Positions 1 through 8,581 are shown, counted from the first letter of the stretch. The stretch: DNA of 64,000 nt from Polynucleobacter sp. VK25 (GCF_018687355.1 NZ_CP061288.1:434001-498000); one strand, 5' to 3'. Program-made: numbers and translations. The notes: generated by a model from the letters alone, not told the origin.

Positions 1-204
1 AAGGTGAATATTGCCGCCTTAGGCAATATGGTTCCCCATATTCACTGGCATGTCATCCCAAGATTTAAGGATGACGCTTTCTTTCCAGGCTCTGCTTGGT
101 CCAAGAGGGCTCAAGAAACGCAAGCTGCTGTATTAAAGGCTAGAAGAGAAAAAGCCCAAGAATTACCAGCAGCCATTAAGTCTGTAATTGCTAATTTATC
201 CTAG
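1..204 (+). CDS. HIT-family hydrolase, C-terminal part
   Basis: Only the last 67 residues are visible; the start lies before the window. Near the beginning is the histidine-triad pattern HIHWHV (visible residues 13-18), followed by IPRF. This is the nucleotide-binding and catalytic motif of HIT proteins, which hydrolyse phosphate-linked nucleotide derivatives. The lysine- and alanine-rich helical tail after it is usual for short bacterial HIT proteins. The physiological substrate cannot be told from this fragment. The stop falls eight bases before the ATG of the next gene, so the two are probably co-transcribed. Confidence 0.85.
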   Translation, partial: KVNIAALGNMVPHIHWHVIPRFKDDAFFPGSAWSKRAQETQAAVLKARREKAQELPAAIKSVIANLS

Positions 205-211
205 GGTTCAT

Positions 212-997
212 ATGCGCAAGTTATTAGTAGCTTCTTTAATATTTGTATTCAATGCTTTATGCCTTGGTTCGGTATATGCGGCAGATATTCAAGTTATTAC
301 CTCTGGTGCTTTTGCTGAGGCGTTAAAGGACTTAGTGCCTGTATATGAAAAACAATCCCCCAATAAAGTCATCATTTCTTATGGCTCCTCGATGGGGGCT
401 GCACCTGATTCCATTCCTTCAAGATTAACAAAGGGCGAGCAGTTTGATGTCCTCATTTTGGCTTCACCTGCTTTAGATGGCTTTATTAAGAGCGGCGTAG
501 TGCAATCGGGAACACGAGTTGATTTAGTGGCTTCAGTAATGGGCGCAGTAGTGAAGGCGGGCGCGCCAAAACCCGATATTAGTACGATGAGTGGATTGAA
601 ATCGGCCTTATTAAATGCAAAGTCAGTTGCTTATTCGGCAAGCGCTAGCGGCGTGTATTTATCAACAGAGCTATTCCCAAAAATGGGAATTTCAGAGCAG
701 ATGGATAAAACTGCAAGAAAAATTTATAGTGAAAGAGTGGCATCAGTTGTAGCTAGAGGAGAAGCCGATTTGGGCTTTCAGCAAGTTAGCGAGCTACTAC
801 CTATCCCTGGCGTAGACTTTATTGGTGAGTTGCCTCCGGAAGCGCAAAAGACGGTGCTGTTTTCTGCAGGTATTACGAGCAATGTTCAGAATTTAACTGC
901 ATCAAAAGATTTAATTGCGTTCTTGGCTTCAGCCAAGGCGGCCCCAACGATACAAAAAGCAGGATTAAAGCCAGTACTACCGACATTGCCTTGGTAA
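212..997 (+). CDS. ModA-like periplasmic substrate-binding protein
   Basis: The product is 261 residues. A signal peptide is clear: basic MRKLL, a hydrophobic stretch, then cleavage after VYA near residue 24. The mature part looks like a molybdate/sulfate-type ABC binding protein (ModA or SBP_bac_11 family), with an ITSGAFAEAL start, a YGSSMG segment and a FQQVSELLPI segment near the C-terminal lobe. No ABC permease or ATPase is adjacent, so it may be an orphan binding protein and the ligand is unknown. ATG at 212 is preferred over the upstream TTG at 188 because it opens directly into the signal peptide and leaves the HIT gene intact. A hairpin terminator follows at 1023. Confidence 0.8.
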   Translation: MRKLLVASLIFVFNALCLGSVYAADIQVITSGAFAEALKDLVPVYEKQSPNKVIISYGSSMGAAPDSIPSRLTKGEQFDVLILASPALDGFIKSGVVQSGTRVDLVASVMGAVVKAGAPKPDISTMSGLKSALLNAKSVAYSASASGVYLSTELFPKMGISEQMDKTARKIYSERVASVVARGEADLGFQQVSELLPIPGVDFIGELPPEAQKTVLFSAGITSNVQNLTASKDLIAFLASAKAAPTIQKAGLKPVLPTLPW

Positions 998-1022
998 TGA
1001 ACTGTTAGAGATTCACTCTCTT

Positions 1023-1051
1023 GTTATCGCGCCCACATGCGATAACTTTTT
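1023..1051 (+). terminator. Rho-independent terminator after the ModA-like gene
   Basis: A perfect 8-base inverted repeat (GTTATCGC at 1023-1030, GCGATAAC at 1039-1046) with an 8-base loop is followed directly by five T. It lies 25 bases after the stop codon of the binding-protein gene. Confidence 0.75.
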
Positions 1052-1077
1052 CAGATCATCGGACGACCTCTTTGCTT

Positions 1078-1110
1078 GCGTTACAAAATCATCAATCCTG
1101 TTTGTAACGC
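1078..1110. repeat. Perfect 10-base inverted repeat in the 998-1293 gap
   Basis: GCGTTACAAA (1078-1087) and TTTGTAACGC (1101-1110) are exact reverse complements separated by 13 bases. No T-run follows, so it does not look like a second terminator. It lies in the 296-base space between the binding-protein gene and the broken lipoprotein gene, about 180 bases upstream of the latter. It could be an operator or a structured RNA. Nothing else in the gap is convincing apart from the terminator at 1023. Confidence 0.5.
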
Positions 1111-1293
1111 CTTCACGAAGATTCATTTCTTATTCCATATGTCTGATAGCGAACATGAAATTGATTCATTAAGGAATACGCTGAAACCTTGCAAGACTTA
1201 AAGCGCAAGCTGTAAGTGCATTATTTAATTGATGAATTAAGCCCCATCTTTGATGTTTTATTAAGTTTTGGGGTTTCATAAAAAGGAATTGAT

Positions 1294-1693
1294 ATGAATA
1301 TGATTAAAAAATTCGGACTTGGATCATTGGTATGCTTTACTTTGGCGGCATGCGTTTCAATGTCTCCTAGTCAAAGTATCGTTAAAACTAATAATGGTAT
1401 TTTAGTTAGCACTAGCAATATGACTTTGTATACCTTTGATAAGGATCAAGCAGGATCAAGCAGGATCAGGCAAATCAACCTGTAATGGAGATTGCGCGAT
1501 TAACTGGCCTCCATTATTGGTGGATAAAAATGCCACATCTTATTGGGACTACTCAATTATTACGCGCGATGACGGTAAGCAACAGTTTGCCTATAAAGGT
1601 AAGCCTTTGTATTTCTTTATCATGGACAAAAAGCCCGATGATCGTAATGGCGATAACTATTTAAATGGGGCTTGGCATATCGTTAAGATGTGA
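1294..1693 (+). pseudogene. COG4315-type lipoprotein, frameshifted by a 10-base tandem duplication
   Basis: The gene starts at ATG 1294 after a good AAGGAA ribosome site. It encodes a lipoprotein signal with lipobox LAAC (Cys20), then the pattern NMTLYTFDKDQAGS typical of the 'secreted repeat of unknown function' family (PF03640/COG4315). The frame then runs into a stop at 1485. The rest of the family pattern (GKSTCNGDCAINWPPL, then a C-terminal YKGKPLYFF repeat) continues in the +1 frame to 1693. GATCAAGCAG occurs twice in tandem at 1444-1453 and 1454-1463; removing one copy restores a single 129-residue reading frame. As written, only a 63-residue truncated lipoprotein is made. It could be a real null allele, a phase-variable switch or a sequencing artefact. 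Family function is unknown. Confidence 0.85.
1444..1463 (+). repeat. 10-base tandem duplication causing a frameshift
   Basis: Two adjacent copies of GATCAAGCAG (1444-1453, 1454-1463), followed by a partial third start, GATCA, at 1464. A net gain of ten bases shifts the lipoprotein frame by +1. Confidence 0.95.
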
Positions 1694-1708
1694 TTCGCTA
1701 ACAATTAT

Positions 1709-1737
1709 GAAGGCCGTCTTGAGGCGGCTTTCATTTT
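1709..1737 (+). terminator. Hairpin terminator after the broken lipoprotein gene
   Basis: A 10-base-pair stem (1709-1718 with 1723-1732, two G-T pairs) with loop TTGA is followed by ATTTTG. It sits between the plus-strand lipoprotein gene and the convergent DUF1841 gene, and may serve both. Confidence 0.7.
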
Positions 1738-1774
1738 GAATCCATTCAATACCGCTAGCAGTCTTTAAATCTAC

Positions 1775-2206
1775 CTACCCCAGTTTTTTCAAAGCTTCGA
1801 GATACTTATCTGGATTGAGTGGCTGACCTTCACGCTGTGCTTCCCACATCACTTGCCCCAGACATTCCATCATGACGTGCTGTGCCTCATGCATTGAGCC
1901 TAGCTTTTGCGAGAGCTTGTCTGCAATCTCTTTAATCCCAGGTGGCTGATTGATTGAGATCTGCTCACTAATCGACAGATGCATCGACAGATGCAAGAAA
2001 GGATTGGTTTCACCGCGCTCTGGTGTGTAGTCCTGTCCTAGAGCGCCTTCTGGATCGGCGAGTAAGTCATGATATTCAGGGTGCTCAACCATCCAATCGC
2101 TTGCAAGCGTCTCCATCGGATCAAGAATCTGATTCTCGGTCTTCTTTTTCCAGGTATCGCAGAAAAAGCGCCTCACTTCTTCACGGGTTGGATTAAATAT
2201 CGCCAC
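1775..2206 (-). CDS. DUF1841 family protein
   Basis: The product is 143 residues with no known function. It matches the betaproteobacterial DUF1841 pattern: FNPTREEVRRFF at the N-terminus, DWMVEHPEYHDLL, TNPFLHLSMHL, QPPGI, and a C-terminal HDAQH-like segment (HEAQHVMMECLG). The long open frame extends upstream inside nth, but family proteins begin right before FNP, so I choose GTG at 2206, which overlaps the 3' end of nth by 14 bases and has GGGAA just upstream. No signal peptide or membrane segment is visible. The gene closes the minus-strand rsxB-nth-DUF1841 cluster. The histidines in the HLSMHL and HEAQH segments suggest metal binding, but that is only an inference. Confidence 0.8.
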   Translation of the reverse strand: MAIFNPTREEVRRFFCDTWKKKTENQILDPMETLASDWMVEHPEYHDLLADPEGALGQDYTPERGETNPFLHLSMHLSISEQISINQPPGIKEIADKLSQKLGSMHEAQHVMMECLGQVMWEAQREGQPLNPDKYLEALKKLG

Positions 2207-2852
2207 GAACTTTCCCTTTGCCAGTTTTTTGTTTGAAGCCGCATAGAGGCTCCACGATGCATTGCGCGCAATCTGGGTTACGTGCTTTACAAGTATATCG
2301 ACCGTGCAGAATAAGCCAGTGATGTGCATCCAATAGATATTCTTTTGGTACACGCTTAAGTAATTGCTCTTCCACTTTCACCACATCTTTGCCAGGTGCT
2401 AAGCCAGTGCGGTTAGACACCCTAAAGATGTGAGTATCAACAGCCATAGCGATTTGTCCAAAGGCGGTATTAAGGATGACGTTCGCAGTTTTTCTGCCGA
2501 CACCTGGCAATGCTTCTAATTCTTCACGGGTTTGAGGAACTTCACCGCCATGTTTTTCAAGGAGAAGTCGACAAGTCTCTTGAATATGTTTGCCTTTGGA
2601 GTTGAATAAGCCAATATGTTGAATATAGGGCCTAACCCCTTCTTCTCCAAGATCCAGAAGTGCTTGCGGGGTATTAGCTACTTTATATAGCTCACGTGTC
2701 CCTTTGTTAACGGATATGTCTGTTGCTTGCGCAGATAGTAGTACTGCAATTAATAACTCAAATGGCGAGTTATATTCCAGCTCAGTTTCTGGCTTGGGGT
2801 TATTGGCTTTGAGCTGCTCAAAAAAAGCACGACGCTTTTCTGGGTTCATCAT
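2193..2852 (-). CDS. nth: Endonuclease III (DNA glycosylase/AP lyase)
   Basis: The protein is 219 residues, the normal length for Nth. It removes oxidised pyrimidines from DNA in base-excision repair. Visible hallmarks are the helix-hairpin-helix LPGVGRKTANV with the catalytic lysine, then VDTHIFRVSNR with the catalytic aspartate. The C-terminal [4Fe-4S] ligands have the spacing C-x6-C-x2-C-x5-C (Cys188, 195, 198, 204). Its start overlaps the stop of the upstream RsxB-like gene (ATGATGA), indicating translational coupling. Two adjacent ATG codons make the exact start uncertain by one residue. Confidence 0.97.
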   Translation of the reverse strand: MMNPEKRRAFFEQLKANNPKPETELEYNSPFELLIAVLLSAQATDISVNKGTRELYKVANTPQALLDLGEEGVRPYIQHIGLFNSKGKHIQETCRLLLEKHGGEVPQTREELEALPGVGRKTANVILNTAFGQIAMAVDTHIFRVSNRTGLAPGKDVVKVEEQLLKRVPKEYLLDAHHWLILHGRYTCKARNPDCAQCIVEPLCGFKQKTGKGKVRGDI

Positions 2853-3535
2853 TTCTTTTGTTGGGCTCGTGCGATAGCGGCAGCAATAATGGCGCGCTTA
2901 CGTTCTTGTTCTTTTAATTCGTCTACAGAGGAAGGATTTTCTGCATTCACTGCGGATAATTTTGCAGCAGCTTTTTTAGCCAAGCGATCATCGTTATCCT
3001 TTTGCTCTCTATCAAGACGCTGTTCGCGGTCGTGATAGCGCTGACGAGAAATATCAGCCAGCTCTTGAGACCAGGCGTCCCAGCCGGTTTGATTCCCAGT
3101 AACGTCGATCATGCTAATGCAGTCGACTGGGCATGGCGGAATGCAAAGGTCGCAACCAGTGCACCACTCCGTCAGCACTACGTGCATTTGTTTGGAGGCC
3201 CCAACGATTGCATCAACAGGACACGCCTGAATACATAAAGTGCAGCCAATGCACTTTTGAGGATCAATAAAAGCAACTGGCCTAGGACGCTCAACTCCGC
3301 ACTCTGGATCAATGGTTGGATGGAGATCGAAGGCATCCTGCGGATAAATGGGCATTAGGACCTTGCTCAGGCGCTGAATGCCCTCAACTCCGCCTGGGGG
3401 GCAGCGATTGGGCGGCACATCTCCAGAGGCCATGGCCTGGGCATACCCACGACAATCTGGGTAACCGCATTTAGTACATTGCGTTTGCGGAAGAATATCC
3501 TCAAGTTGATCGATGAGGGTTTTTGTTTGACTCAT
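2849..3535 (-). CDS. rsxB: RnfB/RsxB-like Fe-S electron transfer protein
   Basis: The product is 228 residues. The order is an N-terminal Fe-S domain (CTKCGYPDC ... RCPPGG, residues about 20-48), then two classical 4Fe-4S ferredoxin motifs (CIGCTLCIQACP and CTGCDLCIPPCP), then a charged lysine/alanine-rich tail of about 75 residues. RnfB proteins normally begin with a membrane helix; none is seen here, so this looks soluble. No rnfA, C, D, G or E gene is present nearby, so it is probably not part of a full Rnf complex in this locus. It is coupled to nth, an Fe-S enzyme. The natural redox partner is unknown. Confidence 0.85.
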   Translation of the reverse strand: MSQTKTLIDQLEDILPQTQCTKCGYPDCRGYAQAMASGDVPPNRCPPGGVEGIQRLSKVLMPIYPQDAFDLHPTIDPECGVERPRPVAFIDPQKCIGCTLCIQACPVDAIVGASKQMHVVLTEWCTGCDLCIPPCPVDCISMIDVTGNQTGWDAWSQELADISRQRYHDREQRLDREQKDNDDRLAKKAAAKLSAVNAENPSSVDELKEQERKRAIIAAAIARAQQKK

Positions 3536-3550
3536 TGAAGTGCTGATCTT

Positions 3551-3585
3551 CTTAAAAATTAAAGGCTCCGAAGAGCCCTTAATTT
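3551..3585 (-). terminator. Terminator after the PHB depolymerase gene
   Basis: On the minus strand a long stem (AAATTAAgGGCTC with GAGCC-TTTAATTT) closed by the stable tetraloop TTCG is followed by a T-rich run. It starts in the stop codon of the depolymerase and lies just before the RsxB-like gene, separating the two transcripts. Confidence 0.8.
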
Positions 3586-4864
3586 ATGCAGACTTGGTAG
3601 TCCGGGTAGCTGTTTTCTTCGTATTTTGATGCTCACGAATAAACGTCTTAATCTTTGGGTACACCTTCTCGCGCCAACGACGGCCAGCAAATATGCCGTA
3701 GTGACCAGCACCAGCAACCTCATAGTGATCTTTGTTCTCTTTTGAGATGCCGGCACATAAACCATGTGCTGAACGTGTTTGACCACTTCCGGAGATATCA
3801 TCTAGCTCACCCTCAATAGTCAGCAAAGCAGTCTTTTTGATATCTTGAGGTTTGACGAGTTCACCAGCAACCTCCCAAGTACCGTTAGGCAATGAATAGT
3901 CTTGGAAGACAGTCTTGATAGTATCGAGATAGAACTTAGAGTCCAAATCCAGTACCGCGTTGTACTCATCGTAGAAGCGGATATGTGATTCAGCATCCTG
4001 CTCATCGCCGCGAACTAGGTTTTGGAAGTAATCCCAGTGTGACTGTAAGTGGTTTTGTGGATTCATGGCAATAAAGCCAGTGTGCTGCAAGAAGCCGGGG
4101 TATACACGACGACCAGCGCCTGGGTAATTTGGTGGTACGTTATAAATCACGTGACTCTCAAACCACTCAAAAGACTTCTGATCAGCTAAGTTATTTACTG
4201 CAGTCGGTGATTTGCGCGCATCAATAGGGCCACCCATCATGATCATGGATGCTGGAGTTGCTTCGCCAGCAGAGGCCATCAAGGAGATTGCGCCTAATGT
4301 AGGAACAGTAGGTTGGCAAACTGAAATCACATGTAAATCTTTTGCGCCAATAGTGCGAATGAATTCTTGGACATAATGAACATAGTCATCAAGACCAAAC
4401 TCACCATCCTCTACAGGCACCAGACGTGCATCAATCCAATCAGTAATGTAAACCTTGTGGTCTTGCAAAAGGGTGCGTACGGTATCACGCAACAAAGTGG
4501 CATGGTGGCCAGACATTGGAGCAACTACGAGAACTGTTGGATCTTCTTTGAGGCTCTTAATGGTTTCTACATCATCAGAAAAGCGCTTAAAACGAATCAG
4601 ATTACAGAAAGGCTTTGAGACGACTGTTCTTTCATGAATCGCAACTTCGTGACCATGTGCTTTTACAGAGCGAATGCCAAATTCCGGTTTTTTGTAATCC
4701 TTACCCAAGCGATATAGGAGTTCATAACTAGCAGCCAATCGATCCGAGCCCGGAACCTTAGACGCGGGATTGGAAGCATTGATAAAAGCTTCTGAAGCAG
4801 CGCGTGCCCATGAACTAACTGGTTGAAGTAAGGCTTTTTGAAATTCGTGTAACTGATATAGCAT
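3584..4864 (-). CDS. phaZ: Intracellular polyhydroxybutyrate depolymerase
   Basis: The protein is 426 residues. It belongs to the intracellular PHB depolymerase family, which mobilises stored polyhydroxybutyrate granules by thiol-dependent hydrolysis. The nucleophile elbow reads SVCQPTVPT with Cys183 in place of the usual lipase serine, as in Ralstonia PhaZ1. The catalytic histidine is probably in GAGHYGIFAGRRWR near the C-terminus. No signal peptide is present, in keeping with a cytoplasmic enzyme. A strong ribosome site (GGAGGT) precedes ATG 4864. It lies downstream of the aminotransferase on the same strand, 42 bases away. Its presence implies that the host makes carbon storage granules; no synthase is in the window. 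Confidence 0.93.
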   Translation of the reverse strand: MLYQLHEFQKALLQPVSSWARAASEAFINASNPASKVPGSDRLAASYELLYRLGKDYKKPEFGIRSVKAHGHEVAIHERTVVSKPFCNLIRFKRFSDDVETIKSLKEDPTVLVVAPMSGHHATLLRDTVRTLLQDHKVYITDWIDARLVPVEDGEFGLDDYVHYVQEFIRTIGAKDLHVISVCQPTVPTLGAISLMASAGEATPASMIMMGGPIDARKSPTAVNNLADQKSFEWFESHVIYNVPPNYPGAGRRVYPGFLQHTGFIAMNPQNHLQSHWDYFQNLVRGDEQDAESHIRFYDEYNAVLDLDSKFYLDTIKTVFQDYSLPNGTWEVAGELVKPQDIKKTALLTIEGELDDISGSGQTRSAHGLCAGISKENKDHYEVAGAGHYGIFAGRRWREKVYPKIKTFIREHQNTKKTATRTTKSA

Positions 4865-4906
4865 GGTACCTCCGGTAATTCAGTGTATCCGCTTATTACG
4901 CTTTAT

Positions 4907-6106
4907 TTAAGCCAATACGCGGGCGATTGCTTTGGCCACTTTGTCAATATTTTTGGTATTGAGGGCCGCAACACAAATGCGTCCAGTAGAAAGGGCATAA
5001 ATGCCATCCTCTTTCTGTAAGCGCTCAACTTGCTCAGCAGTTAAGCCTGAGTAAGAAAACATTCCACGTTGCTTCTCGATAAAAGCAAAATCTTGCTTCA
5101 CACCAGCAGCAGCGAGTTTTTCAACAAGACCATGACGCATGGCTTTAATGCGATCTCGCATTTCTGCCAACTCATCTTCCCAGAGCTTACGTAACTCTGG
5201 TGAATTTAAAACAGCAGCAGCAATTGCAGCGCCATGAGTTGGGGGATTCGAATAGTTTGTGCGAATTACGCGCTTTAATTGTGAGAGCACGCGAGTAGAT
5301 TCGTCTTTGTCTTGCGTCACGATAGATAAGGCACCAACACGCTCTCCATAGAGTGAGAATGATTTGGAGAAAGAGCTCGATACAAAGAAAGACATACCTG
5401 ATTCGGCAAAGAGGCGAACTGCAATGCCGTCTTGCTCAATCCCATCGGCAAAACCTTGGTAAGCCATATCCAGGAAGGGGATGAGGCCTTTGTTCTTACA
5501 GATAGCAATCACTTGGCGCCATTGCGCCTCAGTAATATCTGCGCCAGTTGGGTTGTGGCAGCAAGCATGCAACAACACAGTCGTGTTCTTTGGGAAAGAC
5601 TCTAAAGATTTCACCATGCCATCAAAATCAACACCACGTGTTTTGCCGTCGAAGTAGGTGTACTCAACTACTTCAAAGCCAGCGGATTCAAAAATACCAC
5701 GGTGGTTTTCCCAGGTAGGGTTGCTAATCGCACAGGGTGCATTTAAGTTCAAGCGTTTAATAAAGTCAGCACCAACACGTAACGCACCTGTTCCACCAAG
5801 ACACTCGGCTGTAACGACGCGGCCGTCTTTAATAAGTGCAGACTCGGCACCAAACAATAAATTTTGCACTGCACTGTTGTATGGGTTTGGGCCTTCGATT
5901 GGGATGTAGCTACGTGGCGAGTGCTTTGCAACAATCGCCTCTTCTGCCTTCATGACCGCTTTGAGAAGTGGCACCTTGCCTTCGTCTGTGTAATAGACGC
6001 CAACACCTAAATTCACTTTGTCAGCACGCTGGTCTGCAACATAGGCTTCTGTGAGGCCAAAAATAGGATCTTTAGGGGCTAATTGAACTGAGGCAAACAG
6101 GGTCAT
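4907..6106 (-). CDS. tyrB: Aromatic amino acid/aspartate aminotransferase (class I)
   Basis: The protein is 399 residues, a PLP-dependent class I aminotransferase of the AspC/TyrB group. Markers are VNLGVGVYY near residue 31, HACCHNPTGAD (PLP-contact asparagine region) near 190, and SSSFSKSFSLYGERVG with the Schiff-base Lys248. The arginine that binds substrate carboxylate is probably in the C-terminal STGRICVAALN segment. Such enzymes interconvert aspartate, tyrosine or phenylalanine with their oxo-acids; which one dominates cannot be read from sequence. The gene diverges from uvrB, with 169 bases between them. Confidence 0.9.
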   Translation of the reverse strand: MTLFASVQLAPKDPIFGLTEAYVADQRADKVNLGVGVYYTDEGKVPLLKAVMKAEEAIVAKHSPRSYIPIEGPNPYNSAVQNLLFGAESALIKDGRVVTAECLGGTGALRVGADFIKRLNLNAPCAISNPTWENHRGIFESAGFEVVEYTYFDGKTRGVDFDGMVKSLESFPKNTTVLLHACCHNPTGADITEAQWRQVIAICKNKGLIPFLDMAYQGFADGIEQDGIAVRLFAESGMSFFVSSSFSKSFSLYGERVGALSIVTQDKDESTRVLSQLKRVIRTNYSNPPTHGAAIAAAVLNSPELRKLWEDELAEMRDRIKAMRHGLVEKLAAAGVKQDFAFIEKQRGMFSYSGLTAEQVERLQKEDGIYALSTGRICVAALNTKNIDKVAKAIARVLA

Positions 6107-6251
6107 TGGAGGTCGAAAGTGGTAGTTAGGGGGTGATTGGGGGTAGTTAAGCTTGTCGTTGACGTTAAATTCAGTTTAATTGATGGTTTTTGAGGCCAGA
6201 ATCAACTATTTCCTAAGAAAAACGGCAAAATCATTGTTTGTACAAAATTCT

Positions 6252-6270
6252 CTGTGAAGAAGTCTCACAG
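6252..6270 (+). promoter_or_regulatory. Inverted repeat overlapping the uvrB ribosome site
   Basis: CTGTGA (6252-6257) and TCACAG (6265-6270) are exact inverted copies with a 7-base spacer. The right arm runs into the AGGTGA Shine-Dalgarno sequence, five bases before ATG 6276. In RNA this would form a 6-base-pair hairpin next to the ribosome site. Spacing does not fit a LexA box (CTGT-N8-ACAG) or a CRP site (N6). Confidence 0.4.
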
Positions 6271-6275
6271 GTGAA

Positions 6276-8429
6276 ATGATAGCCGAGATGCCCCCTAAGT
6301 TGCCTAAAACTGGTCCAAATTCTGAAGTAAAAGCGGTAAATAAAAGCCCGGCGGCAGATCCGTTGGGCGAGGCTGGCCACGACCTCGATCCGGCTAAGTT
6401 TGTCACCTTCCCGGACTCCCCTTATTTCCTCTATCAACCATTTGCCCCTGCAGGCGATCAGCCTCAGGCAATTGATGCCCTAGTGGAAGGGGTTGAGGAT
6501 GGATTGACCTTTCAGACGCTTCTAGGGGTGACTGGGTCTGGAAAGACCTTCACGATGGCCAATGTCATCGCTAGAACAGGCCGTCCGGCCATCATTTTTG
6601 CCCCGAATAAGACCTTAGCGGCTCAGCTTTACAGTGAATTTAGGGAGTTTTTCCCGAAAAACGCGGTTGAGTACTTCGTCAGCTACTACGACTATTACCA
6701 GCCGGAGGCCTACGTCCCTCAGCGTGATCTCTTTATTGAAAAAGACTCCTCCATCAACGAGCACATCGAACAGATGCGTTTGTCCGCAACAAAGAGTTTG
6801 TTAGAGCGTCGTGACGTCATCATCGTTGCAACTGTATCGGCAATTTACGGTATTGGTAATCCTGGCGACTATCACAGTATGGTGATGACATTGCGTCCGG
6901 GTGACAAGATGAGCCAGCGCGATATTTTGATGCGCCTCATTGCAATGCAGTATGACCGCAATGAAACGGATTTCAAGCGTGGTGTATTCAGAGTGCGTGG
7001 CGATACGATTGATATTTTCCCTGCTGAGCATAACGAGTTAGCAGTGCGCGTCGAACTCTTTGATGATGTGATTGAGAGCTTGCAGTTCTTTGATCCGCTG
7101 ACTGGAAAAATTCGTCAGAAGATTCCACGTTTTACTGTATATCCAAGTTCACATTACGTTACGCCACGCGATACTGTTTTGAAAGCAATTGAAACTATCA
7201 AAACAGAATTACGCACTCGCTTGGATGAGTTCGTTAAAGATGGCAAATTAGTTGAGGCGCAACGTCTTGAACAGCGCACGCGTTTTGATCTAGAGATGCT
7301 CAATGAATTGGGTTTCTGTAAGGGGATTGAGAACTACTCTCGCCACTTATCTGGAGCTGCTCCTGGCGAGGCGCCGCCTACGCTGGTGGACTATCTTCCT
7401 AACGATGCCTTGATGTTCCTGGATGAGAGTCACGTATTAATCGGGCAACTGAATGCTATGTACAACGGGGATAAATCTCGTAAACATACTTTGGTGGAAT
7501 TTGGATTCCGTTTGCCTTCAGCGATGGATAACCGCCCGTTGAAATTTACCGAGTTTGAAACCAAGATGCGTCAAACCGTTTTTGTTTCTGCAACACCTGC
7601 TGATTATGAAAAAGCACATCAAGGTCAAGTGGTTGAACAAGTAGCCAGACCAACTGGATTGGTCGATCCAGAGATTGAAGTCTTACCAGCAAGTACCCAG
7701 GTTGATGATTTGCTCGATCAAATTCATGCGCGCGTTAAAGTGCATGAGCGAGTTCTAGTAACTGTATTGACCAAGCGTATGGCAGAACAATTAACCGACT
7801 ATCTTTCGGATAACGGTGTGAAGGTGCGTTACGTTCACTCAGATATCGACACAGTGGAGCGTGTCGAAATTTTGCGTGACTTACGTTTGGGTGTTTTCGA
7901 TGTGTTAGTTGGTATTAATTTGTTGCGCGAAGGTTTGGATATTCCGGAGGTGTCATTAGTAGCCATTCTGGATGCTGATAAAGAGGGCTTCTTGCGTTCC
8001 GAGCGCAGCTTGATTCAGACCATTGGGCGCGCCGCTCGAAATGTTCGTGGTAAAGCCATCTTGTATGCCGACAAGGTTACAAACTCCATGCGCCTTGCCA
8101 TGGGGGAGACCGAAAGACGGCGAACCAAGCAAATCGCCTTCAATAAGCTTCATGGCATTGAGCCTAAGGGCGTGAAAAAGCGCATCAAAGACATTATTGA
8201 TGGTGTCTATGACGTCAAAGAGAAGCGCCAGGAGATGCAGGTCGAGCAGGAGCGGGCTCACTATGAAGATATGGGCGAGAAGGACCTAGCAGCTGAAATC
8301 AAGCGCCTGGAGAAGCAGATGAATGCTGAAGCCAAGAATTTAGAGTTTGAAAAGGCTGCTAGCACCCGGGATAGACTTACTAAGGTGAAAGAAATGGCTT
8401 TTGGGGCTAGGTCTAGGGACGCCGTCTAG
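6276..8429 (+). CDS. uvrB: UvrABC excinuclease subunit B
   Basis: The protein is 717 residues, somewhat longer than typical UvrB because of an N-terminal extension of roughly 45 residues. UvrB is the damage-verifying helicase-like subunit of nucleotide excision repair. The P-loop reads GVTGSGKT and the beta-hairpin region is [12 protein letters not shown]. The DEAD-like box is FLDESH, the helicase motif VI region is QTIGRAARN, and the C-terminal UVR domain ([22 protein letters not shown]) binds UvrC. ATG at 6276 has an AGGTGA ribosome site. The extension is proline-rich and poorly conserved in character, so a later start cannot be excluded. Confidence 0.97.
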   Translation: MIAEMPPKLPKTGPNSEVKAVNKSPAADPLGEAGHDLDPAKFVTFPDSPYFLYQPFAPAGDQPQAIDALVEGVEDGLTFQTLLGVTGSGKTFTMANVIARTGRPAIIFAPNKTLAAQLYSEFREFFPKNAVEYFVSYYDYYQPEAYVPQRDLFIEKDSSINEHIEQMRLSATKSLLERRDVIIVATVSAIYGIGNPGDYHSMVMTLRPGDKMSQRDILMRLIAMQYDRNETDFKRGVFRVRGDTIDIFPAEHNELAVRVELFDDVIESLQFFDPLTGKIRQKIPRFTVYPSSHYVTPRDTVLKAIETIKTELRTRLDEFVKDGKLVEAQRLEQRTRFDLEMLNELGFCKGIENYSRHLSGAAPGEAPPTLVDYLPNDALMFLDESHVLIGQLNAMYNGDKSRKHTLVEFGFRLPSAMDNRPLKFTEFETKMRQTVFVSATPADYEKAHQGQVVEQVARPTGLVDPEIEVLPASTQVDDLLDQIHARVKVHERVLVTVLTKRMAEQLTDYLSDNGVKVRYVHSDIDTVERVEILRDLRLGVFDVLVGINLLREGLDIPEVSLVAILDADKEGFLRSERSLIQTIGRAARNVRGKAILYADKVTNSMRLAMGETERRRTKQIAFNKLHGIEPKGVKKRIKDIIDGVYDVKEKRQEMQVEQERAHYEDMGEKDLAAEIKRLEKQMNAEAKNLEFEKAASTRDRLTKVKEMAFGARSRDAV

Positions 8430-8506
8430 GGGTTTAATCAGTTAATTCCTGACTTACAATGCGGTTTTTTGGGATAATTCCCGAGCAATTTGCTGGGGAA
8501 TATGGT

Positions 8507-8531
8507 AAAGTTGAGTGGAATGGTCGGGTAT
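8507..8531 (+). promoter_or_regulatory. Probable type 1 IscR binding site of the isc operon
   Basis: The sequence TTGAGTGGAATGGTCGGGTAT (with AAAG before it), about 50-75 bases upstream of iscR, resembles the known IscR site that pairs TGACT with AGTCGGGTAT. The right half is a near-exact match, the left half weaker. An overlapping dyad (GTCGGG 8523, CCCGAC 8538) is also visible. IscR carrying an Fe-S cluster normally represses the operon here. Confidence 0.65.
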
Positions 8532-8581
8532 TACCCGCCCGACTGTTAGCTGTCCATAACAATCCATTACCAAGGTGACAT

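Noticed and set aside
1139..1280. Possible remnant of a small gene (a 20-residue ORF from ATG 1139 and a further in-frame-looking stretch in another frame)
   Set aside because: No family could be recognised and the pieces do not join by any single clear mutation.
6252..6270. Possible LexA (SOS) box before uvrB
   Set aside because: CTGT and ACAG are present but separated by 11 bases instead of 8, so this does not fit the LexA consensus.
8490..8539. Sigma-70 boxes for the iscR promoter
   Set aside because: Several TTG-containing hexamers were tried, but none has an acceptable -10 box at 16-18 bases, so only the IscR-like site is reported.
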